Assembly (NCBI RefSeq): GCF_013114625.1
Contig: NZ_VTXD01000019.1
Coordinates: 1 to 64,000 of the forward strand
Length of the DNA stretch: 64,000 nt
Reading direction: 5' to 3'
DNA from: Vibrio sp. 99-70-13A1
Lineage (GTDB): Bacteria; Pseudomonadota; Gammaproteobacteria; Enterobacterales; Vibrionaceae
Shown here: piece by piece, positions 9,108 through 18,782 of the stretch
Layout: each line of letters begins with the position of its first letter
Position numbering within the stretch: position 1 is the stretch's first letter
Program-made: the position numbers and the translations under genes
The notes under the pieces: generated by a model
What the model saw: the letters and a program-made list of their open reading frames with translations, nothing else
Told to the model about the DNA's origin: nothing
The model's database searches: none

Positions 9108-9445
9108 CTGTATCTCCTGACTCAGATTGTACTGAAAGTTTCAAAAAAACCACATAACGACCGAAAGCAAACGTTTTCGTCACCGTTTCAATGCGACGCA
9201 TTCTACATAATTTGATCTAGGTCATAAAGAGCTAATTGCAATTTTATCATGCAGTTTTTTCATAATGACATGTAAGCCTCATCATACTTGTGCGACGAGT
9301 CGCATCGATAATTTACCTTACTGTCAATTTTACGCTTTACACCCTGTAAAACGCAGATTACATACATTTACCTTAATTTTATGCCTCTAGCTACCGAAAT
9401 GATAAGTTTTTCTCTACTATGCTCGCCCTTACTGGCTAGATAATT
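9108..9445. other. glyA / yitT-type divergent intergenic region
   Basis: 338 bp holding the PurR-type site and two further GCGAC dyads: AATGCGACGCATT (9190-9202, 6-1-6) and TGCGACGAGTCGCA (9291-9304, 6-2-6). Also TTGATCTAGGTCAT (9211-9224), a weak FNR-like match. No reading frame is seen. Confidence 0.5.
9165..9180. promoter_or_regulatory. PurR-type operator of glyA
   Basis: AAGCAAACGTTTTCGT matches the E. coli PurR consensus ACGCAAACGTTTGCGT at 14 of 16 positions. E. coli glyA is a known PurR target. Confidence 0.75.
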
Positions 9446-10057
9446 ATGAAATTGATGGAAAAACACTCAAAAAAAGAAGACTGGATGGCAATTTTAACGG
9501 GGACTTTCTTAGTCGCCCAAGGTGTCTTCTTTCTACAATCGGCTCACCTACTGACTGGTGGTACAACAGGTTTAGCTCTTTTACTTAGCCAGTTTCTGCC
9601 TGTGACATTTGGTGTCCTGTACTTTATCGCAAATAGCCCTTTCTATCTTTTAGCATGGAAACGATTTGGGCGTAGGTTCGCGATCAACAGTGCAATATCT
9701 GGTGCTTTGGTTTCCGTTTTCGCTGATAACCTCTATTTGATGATATCACTCGATACGTTTAATGAAATTTATTGTGCAGTTGCGGGTGGCTTACTAATGG
9801 GGTTAGGAATGTTGATCCTATTTAGACACCGTTCAAGCTTAGGCGGCTTCAACGTTTTGTGTTTGTTCATTCAAGACCGGTATGGCATCTCTGTTGGTAA
9901 GACTCAAATGGCAATTGACGCTTGTATATTGTTTGCTTCATTCTTTTTTGTTTCACCATGGATCATCATGGTTTCAATCATCGGCACCGTCGCATTGAAT
10001 GTCGTATTAGCTATGAATCATAAACCGACGCGCTACTCCGTGAATTACGGATCTTAA
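9446..10057 (+). CDS. YitT family inner-membrane protein
   Basis: A 203-residue polytopic membrane protein of the YitT family (DUF161), with about five or six hydrophobic segments and the conserved LTGGTTGLALLLS stretch near residues 35-50 and the RHRSSLGGFNVL loop near residue 127. It lacks the C-terminal DUF2179 domain found in longer Gram-positive members. Transport of some small solute is often guessed but not shown. Divergent from glyA. Confidence 0.88.
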   Translation: MKLMEKHSKKEDWMAILTGTFLVAQGVFFLQSAHLLTGGTTGLALLLSQFLPVTFGVLYFIANSPFYLLAWKRFGRRFAINSAISGALVSVFADNLYLMISLDTFNEIYCAVAGGLLMGLGMLILFRHRSSLGGFNVLCLFIQDRYGISVGKTQMAIDACILFASFFFVSPWIIMVSIIGTVALNVVLAMNHKPTRYSVNYGS

Positions 10058-10160
10058 TGGCGTAATTTCTAGGTAACTTTATCTAGAAGATTGTTTCCTA
10101 AGCGCTCACTATCAAAAGTTAGCCCCAAGAAACTGGCTAACAAAAATAGATAAGAATAAA

Positions 10161-10203
10161 AAAGCTTTGAACCTTCCATTTTCATTTCAGGTTCAAAGCT
10201 TTT
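10161..10203. terminator. Bidirectional terminator between yitT-type gene and treC
   Basis: A 14-bp perfect stem (AAAGCTTTGAACCT with AGGTTCAAAGCTTT) with a 14-nt loop between convergent genes, A-rich on the left, T-run on the right. Confidence 0.85.
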
Positions 10204-10224
10204 ACTCGTATAGGGGGACGAGTA

Positions 10225-11925
10225 TTACTCTATCAAGAGAATCTTTGTTTCATACGGGCGCAAATAGATAGCAGATGAAGAATCGTCATTACTGCCTTCC
10301 TGATAATTATTACCTTCCGGGTAATTACCAAGTAACAGTTTGGCGTTAGCTAATTCTATTTCGCTGGATAAACTCACTTCGCATGCTTCACCATTGTAGT
10401 TATTAATGCATACTAAGGTCTGTGTCTCGGTCTTACGCTGGTAAGCAAAGACGCTTTCATGCTCTGGCAATAAATCAGTGTAATCACCATCAGTAATAAC
10501 GGCTACTTCCTTTCTTAACTCGATTAATCGCTTGTAGAAGTAAAAAACCGAGTCATCATCTTGCAGTGCTTTTTCAGCATTGATATCCACATAGTTTTTA
10601 GCAACATCTAACCAAGGCTTTCCTTCAGAGAACCCTGCATTCATTGCGCTATTCCACTGCATCGGTGTACGCGAGTTATCACGAGACTTTTGAGCCAATA
10701 TATTCATCATGTCTTGATGGGAAACACCTTGTTCTTCCACCATTAGTTGATACATATTGGTACTTTCTACATCTCGGTACTGTTCAATTTCAGTGTAACC
10801 AGGGTTAGTCATACCAATCTCTTCACCCTGATAAATATAAGGTGTGCCTTGCATCATATGTACTGATGCAGCAAGCATTTTAGCTGACTCAACGCGATAG
10901 TTTTTATCATCGCCTAACCGGCTAACAATTCTAGGTTGGTCATGGTTACACCAGAATAAAGCGCCCCAGCCTTTCCCATTCAAGCCTGTCTGCCAATGGT
11001 TGAAAATAGATTTTAATTGTAAGAAGTCGAACGGTGCATTTGTCCACTTCTCGCCATTGGTGTAATCCACTTTTAAATGATGGAAGTTAAACACCATAGA
11101 TAATTCACTGTTATCTACCTTTGAGTATTGTTGACAGTGTTCAAGCGTGGTTGACGACATTTCACCAACGGTAACGCTGCCATATTCCTGAAATACCGCT
11201 TCACTAATTTCTTGTAAGTATTCATGCACACGTGGACCATCGGTATAAAATCGGCGACCATCTCCAATTTCATCATTAGGGAAGTCTTGCTGTTTAGAAA
11301 TAAGGTTGATCACATCTAAACGGAAACCATCAACGCCTTTTTCAGCCCAATAACTGATCACACCTTTTACTTCGTCACGAACTTTAGGGTTCTCCCAGTT
11401 TAAATCCGCTTGTTCTTTAGCAAATAAATGCAGGTAGTATTGACCTGTAGCTTCATCCAATTCCCAGGCATTGCCACCAAATTTAGATTGCCAATTCGTT
11501 GGTGCTTGCCCGTATATAGGATCTTTCCAAATATAGTAATCGCGATATGGACTGTTTTTATCGCCGAGCGCAGACTGAAACCAAGCATGCGCTGTAGAAG
11601 TATGGTTAACCACAATATCCATTACGATTCGGATACCGCGTTGATGGGCAGCTGCGAGCAGTTCATCAAAATCAGCCATGGTCCCAAATTCTGGGTTAAT
11701 CGCATAATAGTCGGAAATATCGTAACCGTTATCGATCATTGGTGATTCATAAACTGGCGTAAGCCAAATCGCGTCTACCCCTAAGGTTTTCAAATAATCT
11801 AACTTAGAGATAATGCCTTTAATATCACCAGAACCTTGAGCGCCACTATCACAAAAGCTTTTTGGGTAAATTTGATAGATGGTTGCTGTTTTCCACCACA
11901 ACTTATCTTTCTTATTAATCGTCAT
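10225..11925 (-). CDS. treC: Trehalose-6-phosphate hydrolase
   Basis: A 566-residue cytosolic GH13 enzyme that splits trehalose-6-phosphate into glucose and glucose-6-phosphate. The catalytic residues are visible: D204 in GFRLDV (nucleophile), E255 in TVGEMSS (acid/base) and D329 in NHDQPR. It follows treB on the same strand with a 208-bp gap containing a hairpin but no obvious new promoter, so it likely belongs to the treB transcript. Full length. Confidence 0.97.
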   Translation of the reverse strand: MTINKKDKLWWKTATIYQIYPKSFCDSGAQGSGDIKGIISKLDYLKTLGVDAIWLTPVYESPMIDNGYDISDYYAINPEFGTMADFDELLAAAHQRGIRIVMDIVVNHTSTAHAWFQSALGDKNSPYRDYYIWKDPIYGQAPTNWQSKFGGNAWELDEATGQYYLHLFAKEQADLNWENPKVRDEVKGVISYWAEKGVDGFRLDVINLISKQQDFPNDEIGDGRRFYTDGPRVHEYLQEISEAVFQEYGSVTVGEMSSTTLEHCQQYSKVDNSELSMVFNFHHLKVDYTNGEKWTNAPFDFLQLKSIFNHWQTGLNGKGWGALFWCNHDQPRIVSRLGDDKNYRVESAKMLAASVHMMQGTPYIYQGEEIGMTNPGYTEIEQYRDVESTNMYQLMVEEQGVSHQDMMNILAQKSRDNSRTPMQWNSAMNAGFSEGKPWLDVAKNYVDINAEKALQDDDSVFYFYKRLIELRKEVAVITDGDYTDLLPEHESVFAYQRKTETQTLVCINNYNGEACEVSLSSEIELANAKLLLGNYPEGNNYQEGSNDDSSSAIYLRPYETKILLIE

Positions 11926-12087
11926 CTCTACTTACTCTTACCAATTCAAAACTTACAAAACAAAATGTGGAGGAGCGAACATTACTACTCCAAAATTAAG
12001 TACTCGCTATATCTACCTTAATCTCCATGTCACACCGTGGTCATTTAACTTACAACCATGGCTCTACTTGGGACAAGAAAGGTAAGC

Positions 12088-12107
12088 ACCCACTAACATT
12101 AGTGGGT
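12088..12107 (-). repeat. Intercistronic hairpin between treB and treC
   Basis: ACCCACT, 6-nt loop, AGTGGGT directly after the treB stop. No T-run follows on the minus strand, so it is more likely an mRNA-stabilising or attenuating hairpin than a full terminator. Confidence 0.5.
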
Positions 12108-12133
12108 ACTGGATTTAAATGTATATCGTGGTA

Positions 12134-13561
12134 TTAGCTAGCACTTGCCATTTCAAGTTCACCTTTAGACTGTGCTCGCTTATAGAAAAACAGTGTGAGC
12201 ATGGCAGGTAGAACAATCGCAACCAACATTGCTATTAGGTAAATAGACCAATACTGCGGCTGGATAGATAAGATGCCTGGTAAACCACCCACTCCGATGC
12301 CATTTGCCATCACGCCTGCGCTGCCACAAATTGCCGCAGCGGCTGCACTACCGATCATTGCGCTCAGCATTGGGAATTTATATTTCAAGTTAATACCGTA
12401 CATTGCTGGTTCTGTAACACCTAAGTAAGCAGAAATAGCCGCAGGTACTGAGATATCTCTTTCGCCTTCACGCTTACTTAAAATAATGATGCCAACGACA
12501 GCCGATGCTTGTGCAATATTTGATAATGCGATTAATGGCCAGATTGGCGTTCCGCCAAGTTCTTGCATTAATTGCAGATCAACAGCGTTCGTTGTGTGGT
12601 GAATACCAGTGATAACCAAAGGTGCATATAAGAAGCCAAAAATCACCGAACCTAGAATCGCGAAGTCGCCTGTCATTGCCGCTTTAGCTGCAAACGCAAC
12701 ACCATCGCCAAGAATACGGCCAAATGGTCCGATAAAAGCGTGAGCCAAGATCACCGATAGAATAATGGATACAAATGGAACAACGACCAGATACAAGTAA
12801 GCTGGGACAATGCGCTTCAGGTTCGTTTCAATAAATGCCAACGCCACACCAGCCAGCATTGCAGGGATAACTTGCGCTTGGTAACCGACCTTTTCAATAA
12901 CAAAGAAGCCAAAGTCCCATACTTCAGGTACTGACTTACCTATCATGTAGGCATTCATTAACTGGGGAGAAACCAAAGTAACACCCAAAGTGATACCTAA
13001 AATTGGTGTCCCTCCTAGCTTTTTCACCGTTGCCCAGCAAACACCAACAGGTAAGAAGAAGAAGATTGCTTCACCGATTAGCCATAAGAAAGAATGAACC
13101 GTTGCCCAAAACTGACTGATTTCAACTAAGGTTTTTCCATCGAACATGCGAATGTCGCCAATCACATTACGGAAACCAAGGATCAGACCACCAGTAATAA
13201 TGGCAGGGAGCAGAGGTACAAAAATTTCAGCTAAATGGGAAATACCACGCTCTAGAAAGTTCATGTTCTGACGAGCGGCAAGTTTTGACTCATCTTTTGA
13301 GGCAGATTGCTTACCCGTTTGCTCAATGAGCAGCTTATAAACGTCGTCAACTTCTGTACCAATCACAACTTGAAACTGACCAGCATTCGTAAAGCAGCCC
13401 TTCACTATTTTTAGCTTTTCTAACTCTGCTTTATTCGCTTTTTCAGTATCATTTAATACAAAGCGTAATCGTGTTAAACAGTGACTTACACTCGCAATAT
13501 TATCACTTCCACCGACTAGCTCGATAAGACGCGTGATGTCTTGCTTCGCAATCTTACTCAT
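12134..13561 (-). CDS. treB: PTS trehalose-specific EIIBC component
   Basis: A 475-residue phosphotransferase permease that imports trehalose as trehalose-6-phosphate. The N-terminal EIIB domain has its phosphorylated cysteine at C28 (SVSHCLTRLRF); the rest is the EIIC membrane domain with about ten hydrophobic segments. There is no EIIA domain, so it would depend on the general glucose EIIA (Crr), as in E. coli. Two TreR-type operators lie between treR and treB. Full length. Confidence 0.97.
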   Translation of the reverse strand: MSKIAKQDITRLIELVGGSDNIASVSHCLTRLRFVLNDTEKANKAELEKLKIVKGCFTNAGQFQVVIGTEVDDVYKLLIEQTGKQSASKDESKLAARQNMNFLERGISHLAEIFVPLLPAIITGGLILGFRNVIGDIRMFDGKTLVEISQFWATVHSFLWLIGEAIFFFLPVGVCWATVKKLGGTPILGITLGVTLVSPQLMNAYMIGKSVPEVWDFGFFVIEKVGYQAQVIPAMLAGVALAFIETNLKRIVPAYLYLVVVPFVSIILSVILAHAFIGPFGRILGDGVAFAAKAAMTGDFAILGSVIFGFLYAPLVITGIHHTTNAVDLQLMQELGGTPIWPLIALSNIAQASAVVGIIILSKREGERDISVPAAISAYLGVTEPAMYGINLKYKFPMLSAMIGSAAAAAICGSAGVMANGIGVGGLPGILSIQPQYWSIYLIAMLVAIVLPAMLTLFFYKRAQSKGELEMASAS

Positions 13562-13632
13562 ACTTTCCCCACCCTGGTTTTTGGATCATCTTTTTATCCA
13601 GATATCATGCAATCCGGACTTGCCAAAATGCA

Positions 13633-13650
13633 AATGGGAACATTCCCATT
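13633..13650. promoter_or_regulatory. TreR-type operator 1 of treB
   Basis: AATGGGAACATTCCCATT: perfect 8-bp arms around CA, 72 bp upstream of treB. The core is close to the E. coli TreR motif GGGAACGTTCCC. Confidence 0.8.
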
Positions 13651-13688
13651 CATTTGTGAGTATACTGCCCAAACATTGATAAAATTAA

Positions 13689-13706
13689 AATGGGAACAAT
13701 CCCATT
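13689..13706. promoter_or_regulatory. TreR-type operator 2 of treB
   Basis: AATGGGAACAATCCCATT, a copy with one arm mismatch, centred 56 bp from operator 1. Confidence 0.75.
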
Positions 13707-13769
13707 AATTGAAAGAGATCACACTCTAATTTTAAATGACTTTTAGATTAATGGGGTACTTTTGAGGTA

Positions 13770-14714
13770 CTAGATAACAGGAGTTTGAGTGTGGTGGCTG
13801 ATCACTTCATGACCAGAAAGCTGGGAGATCAATAAGTTAGCTGCCAATTCTCCTGCGCTTTGATAGCCAGGATCAATACTATGGATGTTTGGAAATAGGA
13901 AAGATAAGAGATCATTACCACCGACCCCTGTTACCGCAATATCTTCACGTTGTAATTCTTGCAGGCGTTTGATTACACCTAGCGCAAGTGTATCGCTGGC
14001 ACATACTATCGCTTGAGTTTCAGGCTGTATTACACGATCCACCAGCTGGTAAGCACTCTCATGATGCAATTGCCCTGTCTGATAGTTTGGTGATGAATGA
14101 GTTCTCTCACACCAATCTAAATAAGCTTTTAAGCGCATCTCACCCGTTGATTTATCACTTGGGTCAACACCAATAAAGGCGATATTTGATAAATTTTTCT
14201 GGGTAAGATGATCCAGTGCATTATCAATAACGCCTTGGTTATCATAATTAATTGAAGTGACATTTTCAGTATCCAACGCAATCACCACTGCGCGATGTTG
14301 CCATAACTCTATCTCAGCAATATCACACTCAGTGAAACCAAATACGATAACACCATCAACATTCCTTCTCTTTAGAACTTGGAGGTGTTCATTGGTTTTA
14401 TCACGGTCGAATTGGCTCTCCATGATCACTACGTCATACCCAGAACCATAAAGCTTATTGAGCATGGTGCTTACAGCTTTATTCTCTGAAGGAGAATCCA
14501 AACGTGAAATAATGACACCAATGACTTTTTGACTTCCACCACGCATAGATTGAGCCGACTTTGAAGGCACATACCCTGAATCAGCAATAACTCTCTCAAC
14601 TTTCTCTCGTGTCGCTGGCTTTACTTTTGGGTCGTTAGTCAGAACTCGCGAAACGGTTGATTTTCCAACACCGGAGAGTTTTGCTATATCAAGAATGGTG
14701 AGGTTTTTGCGCAT
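13770..14714 (-). CDS. treR: Trehalose operon repressor
   Basis: A 314-residue LacI/GalR-family regulator. The N-terminal helix-turn-helix (LTILDIAKLSGVGKSTVSRVL, residues 4-24) and hinge are typical; the rest is the sugar-binding domain, which in E. coli senses trehalose-6-phosphate. It lies directly upstream of treB on the same strand. Matching palindromes occur before treB and before the porin at 18783-19988; none is evident before treR itself, so autoregulation is not apparent. Confidence 0.95.
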   Translation of the reverse strand: MRKNLTILDIAKLSGVGKSTVSRVLTNDPKVKPATREKVERVIADSGYVPSKSAQSMRGGSQKVIGVIISRLDSPSENKAVSTMLNKLYGSGYDVVIMESQFDRDKTNEHLQVLKRRNVDGVIVFGFTECDIAEIELWQHRAVVIALDTENVTSINYDNQGVIDNALDHLTQKNLSNIAFIGVDPSDKSTGEMRLKAYLDWCERTHSSPNYQTGQLHHESAYQLVDRVIQPETQAIVCASDTLALGVIKRLQELQREDIAVTGVGGNDLLSFLFPNIHSIDPGYQSAGELAANLLISQLSGHEVISHHTQTPVI

Positions 14715-14818
14715 AAAAAGTCTAATATTTAGTGAAAAAAGAGTATGAAATAATTGAGAGTGATCTGGCTTAACTCATAAAATAAAACCGTACATTGACA
14801 GACAACGCACAGTTCATA

Positions 14819-15166
14819 TTAGTTCGATAACTGGCAGTTTTTATAGATAACTCGACCCAATTCAAGGCGAGCATTGTCACCTTTAGTATGAAGCATCACG
14901 CTATTCAGTATTTCCGCCGTGCCATCATCCAGAATATATTTAGTTCCAGATCCTGCGGCAACTTGCGTCAGACGGTACTCATGTTCAGGTAAACGTAACA
15001 CCGCTTTTTCAGGGGTATTAAATGCCACGTCAAAAGAACGATTCGATTCACACTGATACGTCATAAACTGACTGACAGAAGTATCATCTTTTACTACTGC
15101 AGACTGGCTACAGCCCACTAAAGCCGTAACAATGATTAACACAGGAATAGACCATGTCTTCTTCAT
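14819..15166 (-). CDS. MliC-family C-type lysozyme inhibitor lipoprotein
   Basis: A 115-residue lipoprotein. The signal peptide ends in a lipobox (LVGC, cysteine 19). The mature part carries the MliC pattern: YQCESNRSFDVAF, then SGTKYILDDG, then a conserved Cys near the C terminus that would pair with the first to form the disulfide. MliC proteins sit in the envelope and block host C-type lysozyme by inserting a loop into its active site. The gene stands alone between treR and gmhB. The family is clear; which lysozyme it meets is unknown. Confidence 0.88.
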   Translation of the reverse strand: MKKTWSIPVLIIVTALVGCSQSAVVKDDTSVSQFMTYQCESNRSFDVAFNTPEKAVLRLPEHEYRLTQVAAGSGTKYILDDGTAEILNSVMLHTKGDNARLELGRVIYKNCQLSN

Positions 15167-15211
15167 TTAATGCTCCAAAAGATATTATTAGCGTTAAGTC
15201 GATTAACTGAT

Positions 15212-15763
15212 TTAGCCTTTAAGATAGTGCGGCACATCTGCAATACTGTCGAGTACAACACTCGCAAGCGCTTCGCCTTTCTCAGTAACAGGTTTACCGG
15301 TACGCACTAGCACCTTAGTCCCCACACCTGCAGCTTCAGCGGCCATCATGTCTTCTGCTTTATCTCCGATCATCACTGAATTAGCCATGTCGATTTTAAG
15401 AAAATCACGAGCTGAAATAAACATGCCAGGCTTTGGCTTACGGCATTCACAATCTTGCTTGTATTCACCTACCCCATGCTCTGCGTGGTGAGGGCAATAG
15501 TAAATACCATCAAGTTCAACACCATTATCTTCAAAGTTCCAATCCATCCACTGGGTCAAAGAAATAAAACGGTCTTCACTGAACATGCCACGAGCAATAC
15601 CCGATTGGTTTGTCACTAGAACCAATAAATAGCCCATATCTTTAAAGGCTTTAGCGGCTTCAAATACACCATCGATATATTCAAAGTCGTGTTCATCATG
15701 TACGTAACCGTGATCAACATTAATCACACCATCACGATCTAAAAAAACAGCAGGTTTAGACAA
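15212..15763 (-). CDS. gmhB: D-glycero-beta-D-manno-heptose 1,7-bisphosphate 7-phosphatase
   Basis: A 183-residue HAD-superfamily phosphatase of the ADP-heptose pathway for LPS inner core. HAD motif I is FLDRDGVIN (residues 7-15), motif II is VTNQSG, and motif III/IV is GDKAEDM near residue 138. The CPHH...CECRKP segment provides the structural zinc cysteines/histidine typical of GmhB. It is divergent from metN, as in other Vibrionaceae. Confidence 0.96.
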   Translation of the reverse strand: MSKPAVFLDRDGVINVDHGYVHDEHDFEYIDGVFEAAKAFKDMGYLLVLVTNQSGIARGMFSEDRFISLTQWMDWNFEDNGVELDGIYYCPHHAEHGVGEYKQDCECRKPKPGMFISARDFLKIDMANSVMIGDKAEDMMAAEAAGVGTKVLVRTGKPVTEKGEALASVVLDSIADVPHYLKG

Positions 15764-15857
15764 AATTCAGTTCTCAATAGACTCTCTATAATCAGTAATT
15801 ATTACACGCTTTATTTGCTTCATCACTATCTATTTAAATGAACGGCGACTCTGGCAT

Positions 15858-15881
15858 TTACGTTTAGACGTCTAGACGTAA
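15858..15881. promoter_or_regulatory. Tandem MetJ boxes of metNIQ
   Basis: Three contiguous 8-bp boxes: TTACGTTT, AGACGTCT, AGACGTAA. The second is the perfect MetJ consensus. A possible promoter follows (TTGACT at 15891-15896, TAGCAT at 15914-15919). Confidence 0.85.
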
Positions 15882-15978
15882 AAATATCTATTGACTTAGA
15901 TCACATAACACCATAGCATCGTCTGTAAATCGAACTAATTATCAACATTTTATTCTGTTTTCCCTGCACAGGTTTTTT

Positions 15979-17013
15979 ATGATTACAGTGAATCAAGTAA
16001 ACAAGACTTTCTATCAAGGCACTAAAGAAATCAAAGCCTTAATAGACATCAACTTACATATTCCTCAAGGTCAAATCTTTGGGGTGATCGGCTCTTCAGG
16101 TGCAGGGAAAAGCACGCTGATTCGCTGTGTGAATATGTTAGAAGCACCGACAACAGGCGAAGTCATTGTTGATGGTGTTGACCTAACAAAACTGAGTAAA
16201 TCTGAACTCAGCGAAGCTCGCCGTAATATCGGAATGATCTTTCAGCACTTTAATTTACTTTCATCACGTACAGTGTTTGACAATATTGCACTGCCTTTAG
16301 AGCTTTCAGGTACGAGTAAAGAAAAGATTGAAGCTAAAGTCAGTGAATTACTGAATTTGGTTGGACTTGCTGACAAACGTGATACTTACCCTGCTAATTT
16401 GAGTGGCGGTCAAAAACAAAGAGTTGCGATTGCTCGCGCCCTTGCCTCTGACCCTAAAGTGCTGCTGTGTGATGAAGCGACCAGTGCTCTAGATCCTGCC
16501 ACTACGCAATCTATTCTTGAACTGCTACGTGAAATTAACCGTAAGTTAGACATTACAATGTTGCTTATTACCCATGAAATGGATGTTGTAAAAAGCATCT
16601 GTCATGAAGTCGCTATCATTGGTGGTGGTGAATTGGTTGAGAAAGGTACGGTAGGTGAAATTTTTGCTCACCCTAAAACAGAATTAGCGCACCAATTTAT
16701 TCGTTCAACATTAGATTTAACCATTCCTGAAGACTACCAAGCGCGTTTACAACAAACTCGTGTAGAAGGAAGCTACCCTCTTGTACGTCTTGAGTTTACT
16801 GGCGCAACCGTTGATGCTCCTTTAATGACGCAAATTGCCCGTAAATTTAATATCGATGTAAGCATATTAAGTTCTGACCTTGATTACGCCGGTGGTGTTA
16901 AATTCGGCATGATGGTCGCCGAGCTATTTGGTAATGAAGAAAACGATAATGCAGCAATTGAATTCTTACGCGAACACAATGTAAAAGTAGAGGTGCTAGG
17001 TTATGTCCTTTAA
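15979..17013 (+). CDS. metN: Methionine ABC transporter, ATP-binding subunit
   Basis: A 344-residue ABC ATPase with Walker [10 protein letters not shown] near residue 40, signature LSGGQKQR, and Walker B LLCDEAT. The C-terminal 90 residues form the NIL/ACT-like domain that binds methionine and gives transinhibition. First gene of metNIQ, behind MetJ boxes. The stop overlaps the metI start by 11 nt. Confidence 0.98.
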   Translation: MITVNQVNKTFYQGTKEIKALIDINLHIPQGQIFGVIGSSGAGKSTLIRCVNMLEAPTTGEVIVDGVDLTKLSKSELSEARRNIGMIFQHFNLLSSRTVFDNIALPLELSGTSKEKIEAKVSELLNLVGLADKRDTYPANLSGGQKQRVAIARALASDPKVLLCDEATSALDPATTQSILELLREINRKLDITMLLITHEMDVVKSICHEVAIIGGGELVEKGTVGEIFAHPKTELAHQFIRSTLDLTIPEDYQARLQQTRVEGSYPLVRLEFTGATVDAPLMTQIARKFNIDVSILSSDLDYAGGVKFGMMVAELFGNEENDNAAIEFLREHNVKVEVLGYVL

Positions 17014-17686
17014 CGTCAATGAAATTACAGATTGGATTAGCCTTAATGGCAACCTACTTTTAGGTGCTACTTGGGAAACGCTCTACATGGTAGCGGTTGC
17101 AGGTATTGTTGGATTTGCTGTGGGTATTCCGCTTGGCGTGATTCTACATACGACGAAAAAAGGTGGGCTACTTGAGAATACTAAGCTCAACAAAATTCTC
17201 GGTGCGATTGTCAACATAGGTCGTTCTGTGCCTTTCTTAGTACTAATGGTGGCTATTATCCCATTAACGAAAATGCTAATCGGCACTTTCATTGGCACCA
17301 CGGCAGCTATCGTACCTTTAACTATTGGTGCTATTCCATTTGTTGCTCGTTTAATTGAAAGCGCATTACTTGAAGTCCCAACAGGGTTAGTTGAAGCAGC
17401 TCAATCAATGGGGGCAACTCCAACTCAAATAATCAACAAGGTACTGCTTCCTGAAGCTCTACCTACTATCGTGAACTCTGTGACTATCACCTTAGTTACG
17501 CTAGTCAGCTATTCTGCAATGGCAGGAACGGTAGGCGGAGGTGGTTTAGGTGATGTTGCAATTCGATACGGTTTCCACCGATATGACGTAACGATCATGG
17601 CAGTCACAGTTGTAATGCTGATTGTGTTAGTTCAAATCATTCAATCTATTGGTGACAGTATTGTTCGCCGAGTAGACCACAGATAG
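17003..17686 (+). CDS. metI: Methionine ABC transporter, permease subunit
   Basis: A 227-residue inner-membrane permease with about five transmembrane segments and the EAA loop ([24 protein letters not shown]) that docks MetN. It overlaps metN and is followed after 114 bp by metQ. Full length. Confidence 0.98.
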   Translation: MSFNVNEITDWISLNGNLLLGATWETLYMVAVAGIVGFAVGIPLGVILHTTKKGGLLENTKLNKILGAIVNIGRSVPFLVLMVAIIPLTKMLIGTFIGTTAAIVPLTIGAIPFVARLIESALLEVPTGLVEAAQSMGATPTQIINKVLLPEALPTIVNSVTITLVTLVSYSAMAGTVGGGGLGDVAIRYGFHRYDVTIMAVTVVMLIVLVQIIQSIGDSIVRRVDHR

Positions 17687-17800
17687 CTACACAAATCGTA
17701 CTTAAACAAATAAAAATTAATCACAGAATGCATTTTGCTCACAGTTTTTAGGTGCACTCTGGAACAAATAATTAAATAGATATACTAAAAGGAAATTATT

Positions 17801-18610
17801 ATGAAATTTAGTCTTAAAGGTTTACTGACTATCGCAGCTGCTGCCTCTGCACTTGTTCTTGCTGGTTGTGGTGAGAAAGAAGTTGATGTTACGAAAGTAA
17901 AAGTAGGTGTAATGGCTGGCGCTGAAGCTCAAGTTGCTGAAGTAGCAGCTAAAGTAGCAAAAGAGCAATATGGTCTTGACGTTGAGCTTGTAACTTTTAC
18001 TGATTACGTAACACCAAACGCAGCTCTGGATGATGGTTCTATCGACATCAACGCATTCCAACACGTTCCTTACCTAGATCAGCAAGTGGCTGACCGTGGT
18101 TACAAACTGGCTGTCGCTGGTAACACTTTTGTTTACCCAATCGCTGGTTACTCTAAACAGGTAAAATCAGTATCTGAAATTCAAGATGATGCTCGTATCG
18201 CAGTACCAAACGATCCTACAAACCTTGGTCGTTCTCTACTTCTTCTAGAGCAACAAGGTCTAATTGAACTTCGTGACGGCGCAGGTCTTCTAGCAACAGT
18301 TCGTGACATCGTTGGTAACCCAAAGAACATCACTATTGTTGAGCTTGATGCTGCACAACTTCCTCGTTCACTTGACGATGTAGCGCTTTCTATCATCAAC
18401 ACAACTTACGCAAGTTCTATCAACCTAACACCACAACGCGATGGTATCTTCGTTGAAGACAAAGAGTCTCCATACGTAAACCTTATCGTTGCTCGTGAAG
18501 ACAACCTAAATGCTGAAAACGTACAAAACTTCGTTAAAGCATACCAAACTGAAGAAGTGTACAACGCAGCTTCAGAAATCTTCCAAGGTGGCGTAGTTAA
18601 AGGCTGGTAA
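17801..18610 (+). CDS. metQ: Methionine-binding lipoprotein
   Basis: A 269-residue NlpA/MetQ-family lipoprotein that delivers D- or L-methionine to MetNI. The signal peptide ends in a lipobox (LAGC, cysteine 23). The mature protein carries the family pattern TPNAALDDGSIDINAFQHVPYL. An AAGGAAA ribosome binding site precedes the start. Codon bias suggests stronger expression than metNI. Confidence 0.98.
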   Translation: MKFSLKGLLTIAAAASALVLAGCGEKEVDVTKVKVGVMAGAEAQVAEVAAKVAKEQYGLDVELVTFTDYVTPNAALDDGSIDINAFQHVPYLDQQVADRGYKLAVAGNTFVYPIAGYSKQVKSVSEIQDDARIAVPNDPTNLGRSLLLLEQQGLIELRDGAGLLATVRDIVGNPKNITIVELDAAQLPRSLDDVALSIINTTYASSINLTPQRDGIFVEDKESPYVNLIVAREDNLNAENVQNFVKAYQTEEVYNAASEIFQGGVVKGW

Positions 18611-18640
18611 TCGTTAAGATTGGTATTGGATTACTAATCT

Positions 18641-18671
18641 CTAGCAACTAGCAACTAGCAACTAGCAACTA
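18641..18671. repeat. Short tandem repeat CTAGCAA x 4.4
   Basis: Four perfect copies of a 7-bp unit plus a partial one, between the metQ stop and its terminator. Non-coding; copy number may vary by slippage. Confidence 0.9.
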
Positions 18672-18675
18672 AATT

Positions 18676-18705
18676 AAAGAGGCTGACATTATTGTCAGCC
18701 TCTTT
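18676..18705. terminator. Bidirectional terminator between metQ and porin gene
   Basis: A perfect stem of 13 bp (AAAGAGGCTGACA region with its complement) with a tiny loop, between convergent genes. Confidence 0.88.
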
Positions 18706-18782
18706 GTTATTTAAAGCATTCTCAGCTTAAAGATATAGACAAGTAAATCACTTTAGCCCTAACGGCAGTTAAGCAGAATCGC

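Noticed and set aside
9133..9143. TGAAAGTTTCA near glyA as a MetR site
   Set aside because: MetR sites need a 5-bp spacer between TGAA and TTCA; here it is 3 bp.
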